A stretch of 6,632 nt of DNA, from contig DAOUTT010000128.1 in the NCBI GenBank assembly GCA_030668545.1, forward strand, positions 1 through 6,632. The letters run 5' to 3'. Source of the stretch: Anaerolineales bacterium (GTDB lineage: Bacteria; Chloroflexota; Anaerolineae; Anaerolineales; E44-bin32). The notes beneath the pieces were generated by a model, which saw only the letters and a list, made by a program, of their open reading frames with translations, searched no databases and had not been told where the DNA came from. Position 1 is the first letter of the stretch, and each line of letters opens with the position of its first letter. The translations under genes and the position numbers were made by a program. Positions 1 through 5,795 of this stretch are shown here, in pieces.

Positions 1-254
1 AGGTTTTCGATTACCATGCCGAGCGAAAGGCCTAAGGGGATGATGGCGGCGACGATGACGACCAGTGGGCTGTCGAGCACATCGAAGCCGTTGATGATCA
101 TGAGCAGGATGGCGATCAACAGCACGCCGAACGCGCTGGCATATGCCCATGTGGCCAGGATGGGCAGCCCCTCGACTCCCATCACGATCAGATATGCAGC
201 GAGTAAACCGGTAATCAGGAGTGTGATTCTGTCTAGCGGGGTGATCCTCTTCAT
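1..254 (-). CDS. 7-TM-family membrane protein, N-terminal part (runs off left edge)
   Basis: The ATG at 254 overlaps the ctaB stop codon in a TAATG junction, which suggests translational coupling to ctaB. Eighty-four codons are visible before the window edge, with no in-frame stop. The protein starts MKRITPLDRITLLITGLLAA and has about three hydrophobic segments, near residues 9-25, 34-54 and 63-82. It aligns along its visible length with the complete 204-residue protein at 4922-5536: LDRI-LL-TGL-A-YL near the start, and SP-V--VA-(I/L)IPLG(L/I)S(L/M)G near residues 62-80, with about a three-residue length difference between. The two are therefore paralogs. I do not recognise the family. Its place as the last visible gene after the oxidase-like protein, SUMF1 lipoprotein and CtaB suggests an accessory role in the same membrane system, which is inference. 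The coding frame is well supported; the function is unknown. Confidence 0.8.
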   Translation of the reverse strand, partial: MKRITPLDRITLLITGLLAAYLIVMGVEGLPILATWAYASAFGVLLIAILLMIINGFDVLDSPLVVIVAAIIPLGLSLGMVIEN

Positions 255-1150
255 TACAGGACGCCGAGGACAACCAAAAGCATCGAACTCAGCATATACA
301 GAGAAGCGAATTTGAAGAGGCTAAAATTCATTTTAAACGAGGGGCGTATCATGCTGCTGATGGCTAAGGCGAGTAAGCCGCAGCTGAGGATGATGAGTAA
401 TCTCATGTAGCCCCATGTTATCCCAATCCCGTACGCGGCGAATGCCATGGCGATCGCGGTGGCGATGCTCGACAGGGCAATGATGATACTTGTAGTGCGC
501 TCCCCGTAGGATGAAGGGAAAGTGGGCACGCCGGCTTTTGCATAGTCCTCACGGTACCGCAGGCTGAAGGTCATGATGTGGGTGGGGATCCATAGCAGCA
601 CAGCCAGCGCAAACATCAGCCCTACCCAATCGATTGCTCCTAAGCCAAGAGCGCGTCCGGCAAGAGCCGGCATCCCCCCGGCGATTCCCCCCCAGATGAT
701 TGACCATGGAGTACGGCGCTTGAGCCAAATTGTGTACACGACAACATCGAAGAACAGACCGGCGAACACGATCAAACCATACAGCGGTGAGAGAAAGGCG
801 GCCCACCCGATGCCGATGACACTTAACGCGCCGCCCAAGACAAGCGCCTCTACTACGCCGACCTGGCCGCTGGGAAGCGGCCGTTTCTGAGTGCGCGGCA
901 TCTGGGCGTCAATGTCTCGATCGTAGACCATATTGATGACCGTGCTGCCGCTGATCGCCAGAAAGAGGCTGCCCGCCAATGCGAGCAGCGTTTGCCAGGT
1001 CTGGACCGGGCATCGGGCGCTCATATACCCCGCAAGCCCAGTAGAGAGCAGCAGACCGGTTTGAAGGCTTTTGGTCATCTGCCAGTAAAGGCGGGTTTTC
1101 ACGGAAAGTGTTTTCAATATAGATTGCATAGTATTTTTCAAGTAGGCCAT
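254..1150 (-). CDS. ctaB: Protoheme IX farnesyltransferase (heme O synthase)
   Basis: A UbiA-superfamily membrane prenyltransferase of 298 residues, the usual length for CtaB. The family transfers a farnesyl group to protoheme IX, making heme O for heme-copper oxidases. The first aspartate-rich motif is clear at residues 73-95: N73, D77, D79 and D81, followed by M84, R86-T87 and RPLPSG (90-95), the CtaB form of the motif rather than the UbiA or chlorophyll-synthase form. The CtaB-type segment KRRTPWS-I-WGGIAG-MPALAG lies at 144-165. The second conserved loop has H191 and DYAKAGVPTFP at 202-212. About eight or nine hydrophobic helices are visible. The ATG at 1150 is chosen because AGAG lies at a usable, though weak, distance upstream, and because the N-terminal lysine-rich stretch is typical. 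It follows the SUMF1 gene by 97 bp and overlaps the next gene by one base, consistent with an operon with the oxidase-like gene upstream. No heme A synthase (CtaA) gene is visible in the window. Confidence 0.93.
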   Translation of the reverse strand: MAYLKNTMQSILKTLSVKTRLYWQMTKSLQTGLLLSTGLAGYMSARCPVQTWQTLLALAGSLFLAISGSTVINMVYDRDIDAQMPRTQKRPLPSGQVGVVEALVLGGALSVIGIGWAAFLSPLYGLIVFAGLFFDVVVYTIWLKRRTPWSIIWGGIAGGMPALAGRALGLGAIDWVGLMFALAVLLWIPTHIMTFSLRYREDYAKAGVPTFPSSYGERTTSIIIALSSIATAIAMAFAAYGIGITWGYMRLLIILSCGLLALAISSMIRPSFKMNFSLFKFASLYMLSSMLLVVLGVL

Positions 1151-1184
1151 TGTAATCTCTTGAGTTTTTCCGTTTCTCTTCTAT

Positions 1185-1223
1185 GGATTGCGGACGGATG
1201 TTGATCCCACCCGCCAGCAATCC
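1185..1223 (-). other. Intercistronic RNA hairpin candidate between SUMF1 gene and ctaB
   Basis: On the transcribed minus strand GGATTGC (1217-1223) pairs perfectly with GCAATCC (1185-1191). Inside this stem, GGGTGG(G)AT pairs with ATCCGTCC with one bulged G and two G-U wobbles, around a short CAAC loop. The wobbles are of a kind that pair only in the minus-strand RNA, the strand being transcribed. No U-tract follows, so a classic terminator is unlikely. A role in mRNA processing or in lowering ctaB expression is possible but is inference. Confidence 0.4.
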
Positions 1224-1244
1224 ACTTTCATCAGATCACGAACA

Positions 1245-2144
1245 CTAGTCCTGTGCGCAGCGGAATCCCGCATTCGGGCTGAAGTAAACCGGCTCTGCGT
1301 TATTGATCACCCAGGCCCGGATCCTGACGGCGTACACATCCTTGGCGCCGCCCAGCAGCAAGCGATAATGCTGGTAAGGGATTACATCGCCGACCCATTG
1401 ATAAACGTTTCCAGCCATGTCGTATAGACCATAGGGGCTGGGGGAATCTTCCGTTTCGAAACCGAGATGCGTCTGGCCGTTGTAAAAACCAACCGGGGTT
1501 GTGTCGCCCATTCGACCGATCACATCCTCGAACGGGTCATTGCTGTGATAGTAGTTGGCGTTGGTTTGTTGGGCTTCGTTGCCCCATGGAAAAGGTCGTC
1601 CGTCGGTTCCGCGGGCTGCTTTTTCCCACTCAATTGCCGAGGGCAAACGCCCATCGTAGTATTCGCAATACGTATTGGCTCCAAACCAGGTGACCATCAC
1701 CATGGGGTGGTTCTCATAGCCAGGTTTGGCGGTAAACGTCGTGCTGTCGAAATCCAGTCTCAGCCCTTTTTCGTCCAACGGCATGAGAGGATAATCTCCA
1801 GCGGCGTATTCTTCTTCGTGCCGGTACTCTCGGAATATATCACCAGGATAATACCCCATGATTTCATCGCCCACTATTGAGATGGTCCCGTCCTTCAACG
1901 CAACGTTGAGGAAATCGGCGTATTGAGCGTTGGTCACATCGGTAACCATCATTTGATAGTCGTAATCCACCAAGATTTCTTCATTGGTGAAGTCCGCGAG
2001 AAACTCGCCAGCGGGAATGAGCGCCCAACTATCCGGATCGACACCGGTATCGATCTGCGGCGGAGGGGTGGCTTCAACTGTGGAGGATGCGCAGCCCGCC
2101 GTCAATAATGTGACAAACAAAAGGAAGAAAAATGTACGTTTCAT
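1245..2144 (-). CDS. SUMF1/FGE-sulfatase-domain lipoprotein
   Basis: A 299-residue protein with a lipoprotein signal peptide: MKRT, a phenylalanine/leucine-rich core, then LLTAGC with the lipid-accepting cysteine at C18, and a low-complexity linker (residues 19-35). It is therefore predicted to be anchored on the outer face of a membrane. The rest is a SUMF1 (formylglycine-generating-enzyme-like) domain: IPAGEF at 43-48, VTDVTNAQYADFL at 67-79, HPMVMVTW and YC-EYYDGRLPSAIEWEKAARG at 146-179, PFPWGN at 184-189, YGLYDMAGNVYQW at 238-250 and the closing GFRCA at 293-297. True aerobic FGEs use a pair of cysteines in the C-terminal part; here only C160 and C296 are present besides the lipid cysteine, and the usual RGGSW block is altered to LLGGAKD. 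Sulfatase activation is thus unlikely. Related non-FGE SUMF1 proteins such as NirV occur beside denitrification genes, so an accessory role for the adjacent oxidase-like protein is plausible. The start is backed by GGAG eight bases upstream of the ATG. Confidence 0.88.
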   Translation of the reverse strand: MKRTFFFLLFVTLLTAGCASSTVEATPPPQIDTGVDPDSWALIPAGEFLADFTNEEILVDYDYQMMVTDVTNAQYADFLNVALKDGTISIVGDEIMGYYPGDIFREYRHEEEYAAGDYPLMPLDEKGLRLDFDSTTFTAKPGYENHPMVMVTWFGANTYCEYYDGRLPSAIEWEKAARGTDGRPFPWGNEAQQTNANYYHSNDPFEDVIGRMGDTTPVGFYNGQTHLGFETEDSPSPYGLYDMAGNVYQWVGDVIPYQHYRLLLGGAKDVYAVRIRAWVINNAEPVYFSPNAGFRCAQD

Positions 2145-2204
2145 TAGGGTATCTCCTCGCCCAGAATTAGATGCAGGTTGGATATATTCTTTTTTCTCAA
2201 TTGT

Positions 2205-3674
2205 CTATAGGTCCGCTTCGGACAGATCTTTCGCCCAGCGGCCATTTTTCTTGAATAGATCAATCAGCCTATAGCCCATGTAGACGCCGATGACGATCAG
2301 CAGGAGTCCAAGCCCAATCTCGGTCAGTAGATCAAGGGTGTCCACCAAGGGTTGTTGGTCCGACTCGCTAACGAACAATCGCTTCAATGCAAAGACGGTT
2401 GCAGCCCCAAACGCCAGGTCCGAGGAGATAATCACCAGCCATCCGAACCACTTGCGCGCTTTTCCTTTCAGCCCCATAAGATCAACGAAGTAGAGGAGCA
2501 TGATGGTGGCGATAATCGCGGCAAGGACATGCCAGTGTCCGGTCAGGGTTATCCGTTCTTCGCGCAGTGGAAGGCGGCGGATAAGATCATCCAATTTGGC
2601 GGCCATGAAGAGGCCGACAAAGGTGACACAGAAATTCATATACACCATTTGCCAGGTTGCGCCCCACTTCACGGGGTCATGGAACAATGCCTTGAATTTT
2701 TGGCCAAAGGATGCTTTTTCGATCCCTTGTTCTGCTATACGGTCTCTGATCAACCTGCCCCAGCCGTAAATCACCAGGAGCAACCCGGCGACTAGGACAA
2801 ACGTCGAGCCGACATAAATGATAAGGTGGGCATAATACTGGGCCGGTATCATCAAAGCACAACCAAGAGCGAGAATGATTGAGCCAAAAATCATGCTCGG
2901 CATGGCGATTTTGTGCATGATGCCTTTGAAGTCATACCATTTGCCCACAATCAGGGTTATGGCTACCCCTGTAAGGGCGACCATGATGTGAAGGTGCCCG
3001 ATGACGCCTCTGGCCAGGACTGCTTTGTTCGGGTCGCGGACTGTGTCTTCGGCCAGAAATGTCACGAAGCCGTTACCGAAGGACGCACCAGCGATAGCGC
3101 CAAGCAAGGCTGAACCCAAAGTTGTGATAGCCATTGCGAAGAAAGCCGCCCGCTCCAGGTCCATGCCACCTTTTGTGTGGGCGTATTCAGACTTCGGGTC
3201 CTGGATGTAGTATTCCTTCTTCCATGGCCACAACGCTGCAGCAAGAAGAACCCCGCCGAAGTACATGAGTGTTTGGCCGGCAATAAACAAACCATGGTAA
3301 ATCCAGTTGTGTCCGAAATAAGCAAAGAGCATACCGAAGATCAGCGCAAACATGTAACCGACGGTCACCGTGGCGTTAATCGTTGCCCGCTCATGCTTCT
3401 TCATTTGCACCACGTCGGTGATATAGTAAACAAGAATAGCGACCACGGTCATGGCGATGCTGTGATATAGCATGATCAAGCGACCTTCCCGTTCGGCAGG
3501 CACCAAGTCCATGCCCAACACCCGGACGGTTATATCGTTGATGCCCATTTCAGCCAAAGGGCCAGAGAGTGTGCCCCAAATGGCGGTGACAACGGACACC
3601 AGGGCAATGGCAACTAGAGCCAATCCTTTGGTCGATAGGAAGAAATATTGAAATCGTTTTGTTATTGCTTTCAT
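2205..3674 (-). CDS. Divergent heme-copper-oxidase subunit I-like 12-TM membrane protein
   Basis: A 489-residue polytopic membrane protein with twelve predicted helices, near residues 17-38, 65-87, 100-121, 124-150, 175-199, 223-245, 253-278, 281-307, 338-360, 376-398, 408-432 and 449-473, the count and size of a heme-copper oxidase subunit I. Helix 2 carries LIMLYHSIAMT with H71, matching the low-spin heme ligand context of that superfamily. Helix 10 begins TGHWHVL with H380 and H382, matching the HxH that ligates both hemes. The canonical copper-site motifs, HPEVY in helix 6 and HH in helix 7, are missing. Instead helix 6 begins GHLHIM (H227, H229), helix 8 begins with H283, and H122/H127 flank helix 4. 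It may be a degenerate oxidase or NO-reductase relative, or another multi-heme membrane protein. Downstream ctaB (heme O supply) supports a heme role. The ATG at 3674 is chosen over the in-frame GTG at 3680 because the GGAG Shine-Dalgarno lies eight bases from the ATG but only two from the GTG. The coding call is very secure; the family call is moderate. Confidence 0.8.
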   Translation of the reverse strand: MKAITKRFQYFFLSTKGLALVAIALVSVVTAIWGTLSGPLAEMGINDITVRVLGMDLVPAEREGRLIMLYHSIAMTVVAILVYYITDVVQMKKHERATINATVTVGYMFALIFGMLFAYFGHNWIYHGLFIAGQTLMYFGGVLLAAALWPWKKEYYIQDPKSEYAHTKGGMDLERAAFFAMAITTLGSALLGAIAGASFGNGFVTFLAEDTVRDPNKAVLARGVIGHLHIMVALTGVAITLIVGKWYDFKGIMHKIAMPSMIFGSIILALGCALMIPAQYYAHLIIYVGSTFVLVAGLLLVIYGWGRLIRDRIAEQGIEKASFGQKFKALFHDPVKWGATWQMVYMNFCVTFVGLFMAAKLDDLIRRLPLREERITLTGHWHVLAAIIATIMLLYFVDLMGLKGKARKWFGWLVIISSDLAFGAATVFALKRLFVSESDQQPLVDTLDLLTEIGLGLLLIVIGVYMGYRLIDLFKKNGRWAKDLSEADL

Positions 3675-3682
3675 TATCACTA

Positions 3683-3686
3683 CTCC
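3683..3686 (-). promoter_or_regulatory. Ribosome binding site deciding the oxidase-like start
   Basis: GGAG on the minus strand, eight bases before the ATG at 3674. The upstream in-frame GTG at 3680 would be only two bases away, so the ATG is preferred. Confidence 0.7.
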
Positions 3687-3716
3687 AAGGATTATTTTTT
3701 ATGGTAACCAGTCAGT

Positions 3717-3734
3717 TTGTGATACCGCTCACAA
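3717..3734. promoter_or_regulatory. CRP-type palindromic operator upstream of the oxidase-like operon
   Basis: TTGTGA-TACCGC-TCACAA is a perfect inverted repeat with six-base arms and a six-base spacer, the geometry of CRP-family sites (TGTGA-N6-TCACA). It lies in the 182-bp gap between the Crp/Fnr regulator gene and the oxidase-like gene. On the minus strand an AATAAT hexamer (3691-3696) could be a -10 element. A start seven bases beyond it would put the palindrome centre at about -41.5, the class II activator position. That start would, however, fall inside the GGAG ribosome site, so the true start may be a few bases upstream or from another -10. The sequence and symmetry are seen directly; use by the neighbouring regulator is inferred. 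Confidence 0.6.
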
Positions 3735-3856
3735 TAAGTTTGCCACATTTTGGGCAGATAGTCTTTAACAATGGGCAAATTGTATTAAGTTATGGAAATT
3801 GGCTGTTGCGACTGCTTTATTCAGGTACAGGTCCGCAGGAAGTCGCCTCAGGTAGG

Positions 3857-4576
3857 TTACGGCTCCACCGGAGGGGCGCAATTATTGAAAGGGTAAGGTT
3901 CTAGTTGAGCGGCAACCGATAGTTCAATGGGTTGCAGGATCGTGATTTTCTTTCGGGTGCAGTTTATCAAGCCGCGTTCGCTGAGGACGCTGAAGGAGCG
4001 ACTGAGCGTCTCCGGGACGGTGGCAATATTCGCAGCCACATCTTTAATCGGATACTCGCTGCGATCGATTGTTTTTGTACCGTTATCGCTCATCTCTAGG
4101 AGCACCTTGGCTGTCCGAGCCAGCGCAGAGCGGAAGGAAAGATCCTCGCAGCGGTCGATGAGATGCCTGGTGCGTCTGGCCAGCACCCGCAGCAGCGCTA
4201 AGCCAATAGCCGGGTCGGGGTAGCGCGTGACCAAAGATTGGAAGGCTTCATAGCCAATATTCCAGGTTAGACACGTTTTTTCCGCGATCGCGGTAAATGG
4301 ATTGGGTCCACCGTCTATCGCCGTCAATTCGTTGAACATGATCACCGGCTCAATGATGGAAATGATTTGCACCTGCCCCGATTGGCTGAGTTTGCATAAA
4401 TGGACCTTCCCTGAGAAAAGCACAAACATGCCCGCTCCGGGCTCACTTTCATGGAAAATTACCGACCCTTTCTGACAACGCTTCAATTGACCAGCGTTGA
4501 TAACGAAGCGCAGATCAGTTAAGGATAACTTCCGAAAATGCTCCACATTCCTAAGCAACTTGGCGTACTTTTCCAT
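3857..4576 (-). CDS. Crp/Fnr-family transcriptional regulator
   Basis: A 239-residue regulator with a cyclic-nucleotide-binding-like beta-barrel (about residues 12-120, with KGSVIF at 36-41, GAGMFVLFSGKVHL at 47-60 and FNELTAIDGGPNP at 81-93), a long dimer helix (about 123-162, ARRTRHLIDRCEDLSFR) and a C-terminal winged helix-turn-helix (about 174-215, IKDVAANIATVPETLSRSF). The recognition helix carries E189, S192 and R193, an E-x-x-S-R pattern as in FNR-type proteins. The N-terminal cysteine cluster of FNR is absent: cysteines fall at 34, 61, 102, 143, 206 and 233. The arginine that holds the cAMP phosphate in CRP is replaced around PNPFTA. So neither a [4Fe-4S] oxygen sensor nor a cAMP sensor is expected; DNR-type heme/NO sensing is one option. 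AAAGGA lies five bases before the ATG. It stands 182 bp upstream of the oxidase-like gene in the same direction and probably controls that operon through the palindrome at 3717-3734. Confidence 0.92.
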   Translation of the reverse strand: MEKYAKLLRNVEHFRKLSLTDLRFVINAGQLKRCQKGSVIFHESEPGAGMFVLFSGKVHLCKLSQSGQVQIISIIEPVIMFNELTAIDGGPNPFTAIAEKTCLTWNIGYEAFQSLVTRYPDPAIGLALLRVLARRTRHLIDRCEDLSFRSALARTAKVLLEMSDNGTKTIDRSEYPIKDVAANIATVPETLSRSFSVLSERGLINCTRKKITILQPIELSVAAQLEPYPFNNCAPPVEP

Positions 4577-4795
4577 TTACGTCCTTTGTGAAAAATTACC
4601 CACGCCAATCATAACACGGGGTTTGAGCAGATACCATTTATTGAGTCTGCTTTTAGTCCAAAAAATGAGCCTTACAGATGAGTTGAACTAGCCAGGTAGC
4701 TGGGATCTCGTGCATACCGAGAATGCCTGAGCGGCAACAGCATTTTTCGGCAGCCAAATGGTCTGGCTATTGAAGCTAGGGGGAATGTTAATTAA

Positions 4796-4826
4796 GAAGG
4801 ATGCCGTTCATAGAAAGGCATCCTTC
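4796..4826. repeat. 10-bp perfect inverted repeat (hairpin, possible terminator)
   Basis: GAAGGATGCC (4796-4805) and GGCATCCTTC (4817-4826) are exact reverse complements around an 11-base loop. The element lies about 95 bp beyond the stop of the minus-strand 7-TM gene, so it could end that transcript. Only a mixed A/T stretch (TTAATTAA), not a clean U-tract, follows on that strand. Confidence 0.5.
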
Positions 4827-4827
4827 G

Positions 4828-4854
4828 CATCACGCGAACAAGTGATGTGTTCGC
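4828..4854. repeat. Interleaved inverted repeats with alternative pairings
   Basis: CATCAC (4828-4833) is complementary to GTGATG (4842-4847), and GCGAACA (4834-4840) is complementary to TGTTCGC (4848-4854). The two stems are interleaved, so they are mutually exclusive as simple hairpins. A third option pairs TTCGC (4824-4828) with GCGAA (4834-4838). Such overlapping choices are seen in attenuators and in dispersed palindromic repeats; nothing here tells which, if either, applies. Confidence 0.5.
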
Positions 4855-4921
4855 AATATCATTAGAGCTCAGCGGCAACAGACATCGTTACGCTTGTAAA
4901 ATGCTGTGCCCTCCCCGCTGA

Positions 4922-5536
4922 TCAATCGGCGGCAAATTGCTTGACGAATCCTCCGGCGAACGCCAGCGTCATCAGGAGCAGCAGCGGAGCCAGGATCATC
5001 AGGATGAATTCCGGGCTAAAGAAAAGCAGCTGTGAGCCTGAGGTGACAAACGCCAGGGCGATCCCCCCGATGCCGATGAGCGCGCCGCCGATCCCAACCC
5101 ACCAGAACCCCTTCGGCGCTTTATCCTTCACCAGGAAGGGTCCTAGGAAGATGATCAAACCGGCGACGCCGTGGAATATGGGTACGGCGAATCTCTTCAG
5201 GTCGGACCCGGTGATGCTGGTATAAGCGATCGCGAGAAGGCCGACCAGGGCGAACCAGGCGTAGGCTTTTTTCCATTTGGGGAAATACTGGTTCATCAGG
5301 CCCATTGAAATCCCCAACGGAATCAGGGTCGCAACGGTTAGCACATAGGGAGATGCTAAGGCACCCCAGCCCTGCCAGATGAGGAGAAGGCCGGATACGA
5401 GCAGAACAAGGAAGCCCATCATATAGTAAATGTCATAGCGCTTCTTCTCTTTCGAGTAGCGAGTGTAGAAACGCCAGGTCAGGTACAGGGCTGCCAATCC
5501 CGTCACCAATAAAATGATTCGGTCTAGCAATGTCAT
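4922..5536 (-). CDS. 7-TM membrane protein, paralog of the left-edge protein
   Basis: A complete 204-residue protein made almost wholly of membrane segments, near residues 5-22, 37-54, 63-83, 91-108, 117-134, 144-165 and 175-197. A basic cytoplasmic-type loop (YSKEKKR, 27-33) follows helix 1. The only histidine is H122, in PIFHGVAGLI at the start of helix 5; a single membrane histidine next to a glycine could be a heme contact, but this is speculation. The start at 5536 is supported by GGAGAG six bases upstream. It shares LDRI-LL-TGL-A-YL and (A/V)A-(L/I)IPLG-S-G with the truncated protein at 1-254. I do not recognise the family. It is transcribed toward the regulator gene but separated from it by 345 bp, with its own promoter, so it is probably a separate unit whose function is tied to the locus by the paralogy. 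Confidence 0.85.
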   Translation of the reverse strand: MTLLDRIILLVTGLAALYLTWRFYTRYSKEKKRYDIYYMMGFLVLLVSGLLLIWQGWGALASPYVLTVATLIPLGISMGLMNQYFPKWKKAYAWFALVGLLAIAYTSITGSDLKRFAVPIFHGVAGLIIFLGPFLVKDKAPKGFWWVGIGGALIGIGGIALAFVTSGSQLLFFSPEFILMILAPLLLLMTLAFAGGFVKQFAAD

Positions 5537-5542
5537 AGGTCA

Positions 5543-5548
5543 CTCTCC
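5543..5548 (-). promoter_or_regulatory. Ribosome binding site of the 7-TM gene
   Basis: GGAGAG on the minus strand ends six bases before the ATG at 5536, a near-ideal Shine-Dalgarno that confirms this start. Confidence 0.75.
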
Positions 5549-5586
5549 AATAGGGATAACGGATCTGGATATTTGATTTCACTGGA

Positions 5587-5616
5587 ATTATACAGAATTT
5601 ACCCAATTGGACACAA
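5587..5616 (-). promoter_or_regulatory. Sigma-70-type promoter of the 7-TM gene
   Basis: On the minus strand a perfect TATAAT (5587-5592) is preceded, 18 bases away, by TTGTGT (5611-5616), a weak -35. Transcription would begin near 5580, giving a leader of about 44 bases before the ATG at 5536. The -10 match is exact; the -35 matches the TTGACA consensus in only three positions, so the promoter may need help from an activator. Confidence 0.55.
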
Positions 5617-5781
5617 TCAGAAATCGCATCCTTGATACAGATTGTTCGTGGCTGCTGCCGCGGCGACGCTCTCTGTAAAGGGATCCAATGAATTGGAGCA
5701 AAAAGTCGGACTATTATCAGGAAATCCGCGAAAACAGGTGTACTATTTAAGTAGGTTGGCCGTGGCTAAACGCTTGCGGAT

Positions 5782-5787
5782 AAGGAG
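5782..5787 (+). promoter_or_regulatory. Ribosome binding site deciding the phosphatidyltransferase start
   Basis: AAGGAG lies eight bases before the GTG at 5796. The earlier in-frame GTG at 5787 overlaps this motif and cannot use it, so 5796 is the better start. Confidence 0.65.
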
Positions 5788-5795
5788 TGTTCCTG

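Larger units (their letters stand above)
4577..4921. other. 345-bp intergenic region with structured repeats
   Basis: No credible gene lies here. It should hold the promoter of the Crp/Fnr gene: a minus-strand TATGAT at 4608-4613 is a possible -10 but has no good -35. It should also hold the end of the 7-TM transcript. Two adjacent inverted-repeat structures occupy 4796-4854. An 11-bp direct repeat, AGCGGCAACAG, occurs at 4730-4740 and 4871-4881, flanking those structures; its meaning is unclear. Confidence 0.6.

Noticed and set aside
2352..2795. A 147-codon plus-strand open frame opposite the oxidase-like gene, and similar long plus-strand frames at 573-890 and 1467-1880
   Set aside because: They are antisense to genes with clear domain motifs, have no recognisable domain or ribosome site, and read as random-composition peptides.
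3675..3680. An upstream GTG start for the oxidase-like gene adding two residues
   Set aside because: The GGAG ribosome site is only two bases from the GTG but eight from the ATG.
3808..3846. GCGACT / AGTCGC inverted repeat after the Crp/Fnr stop as a terminator
   Set aside because: The stem is only six pairs with a 27-base loop and no U-tract.
4586..4603. TTGTGA followed six bases later by ACCCAC, upstream of the Crp/Fnr gene, as an autoregulatory operator
   Set aside because: Only one half-site is good; the other matches the expected TCACAA in three of six positions, and it overlaps the ribosome site.
4730..4881. AGCGGCAACAG direct repeats as target-site duplications or transposon ends
   Set aside because: There is no transposase or terminal inverted repeat, and matches of this length are expected by chance in a window of this size; the repeat is mentioned only in the intergenic description.
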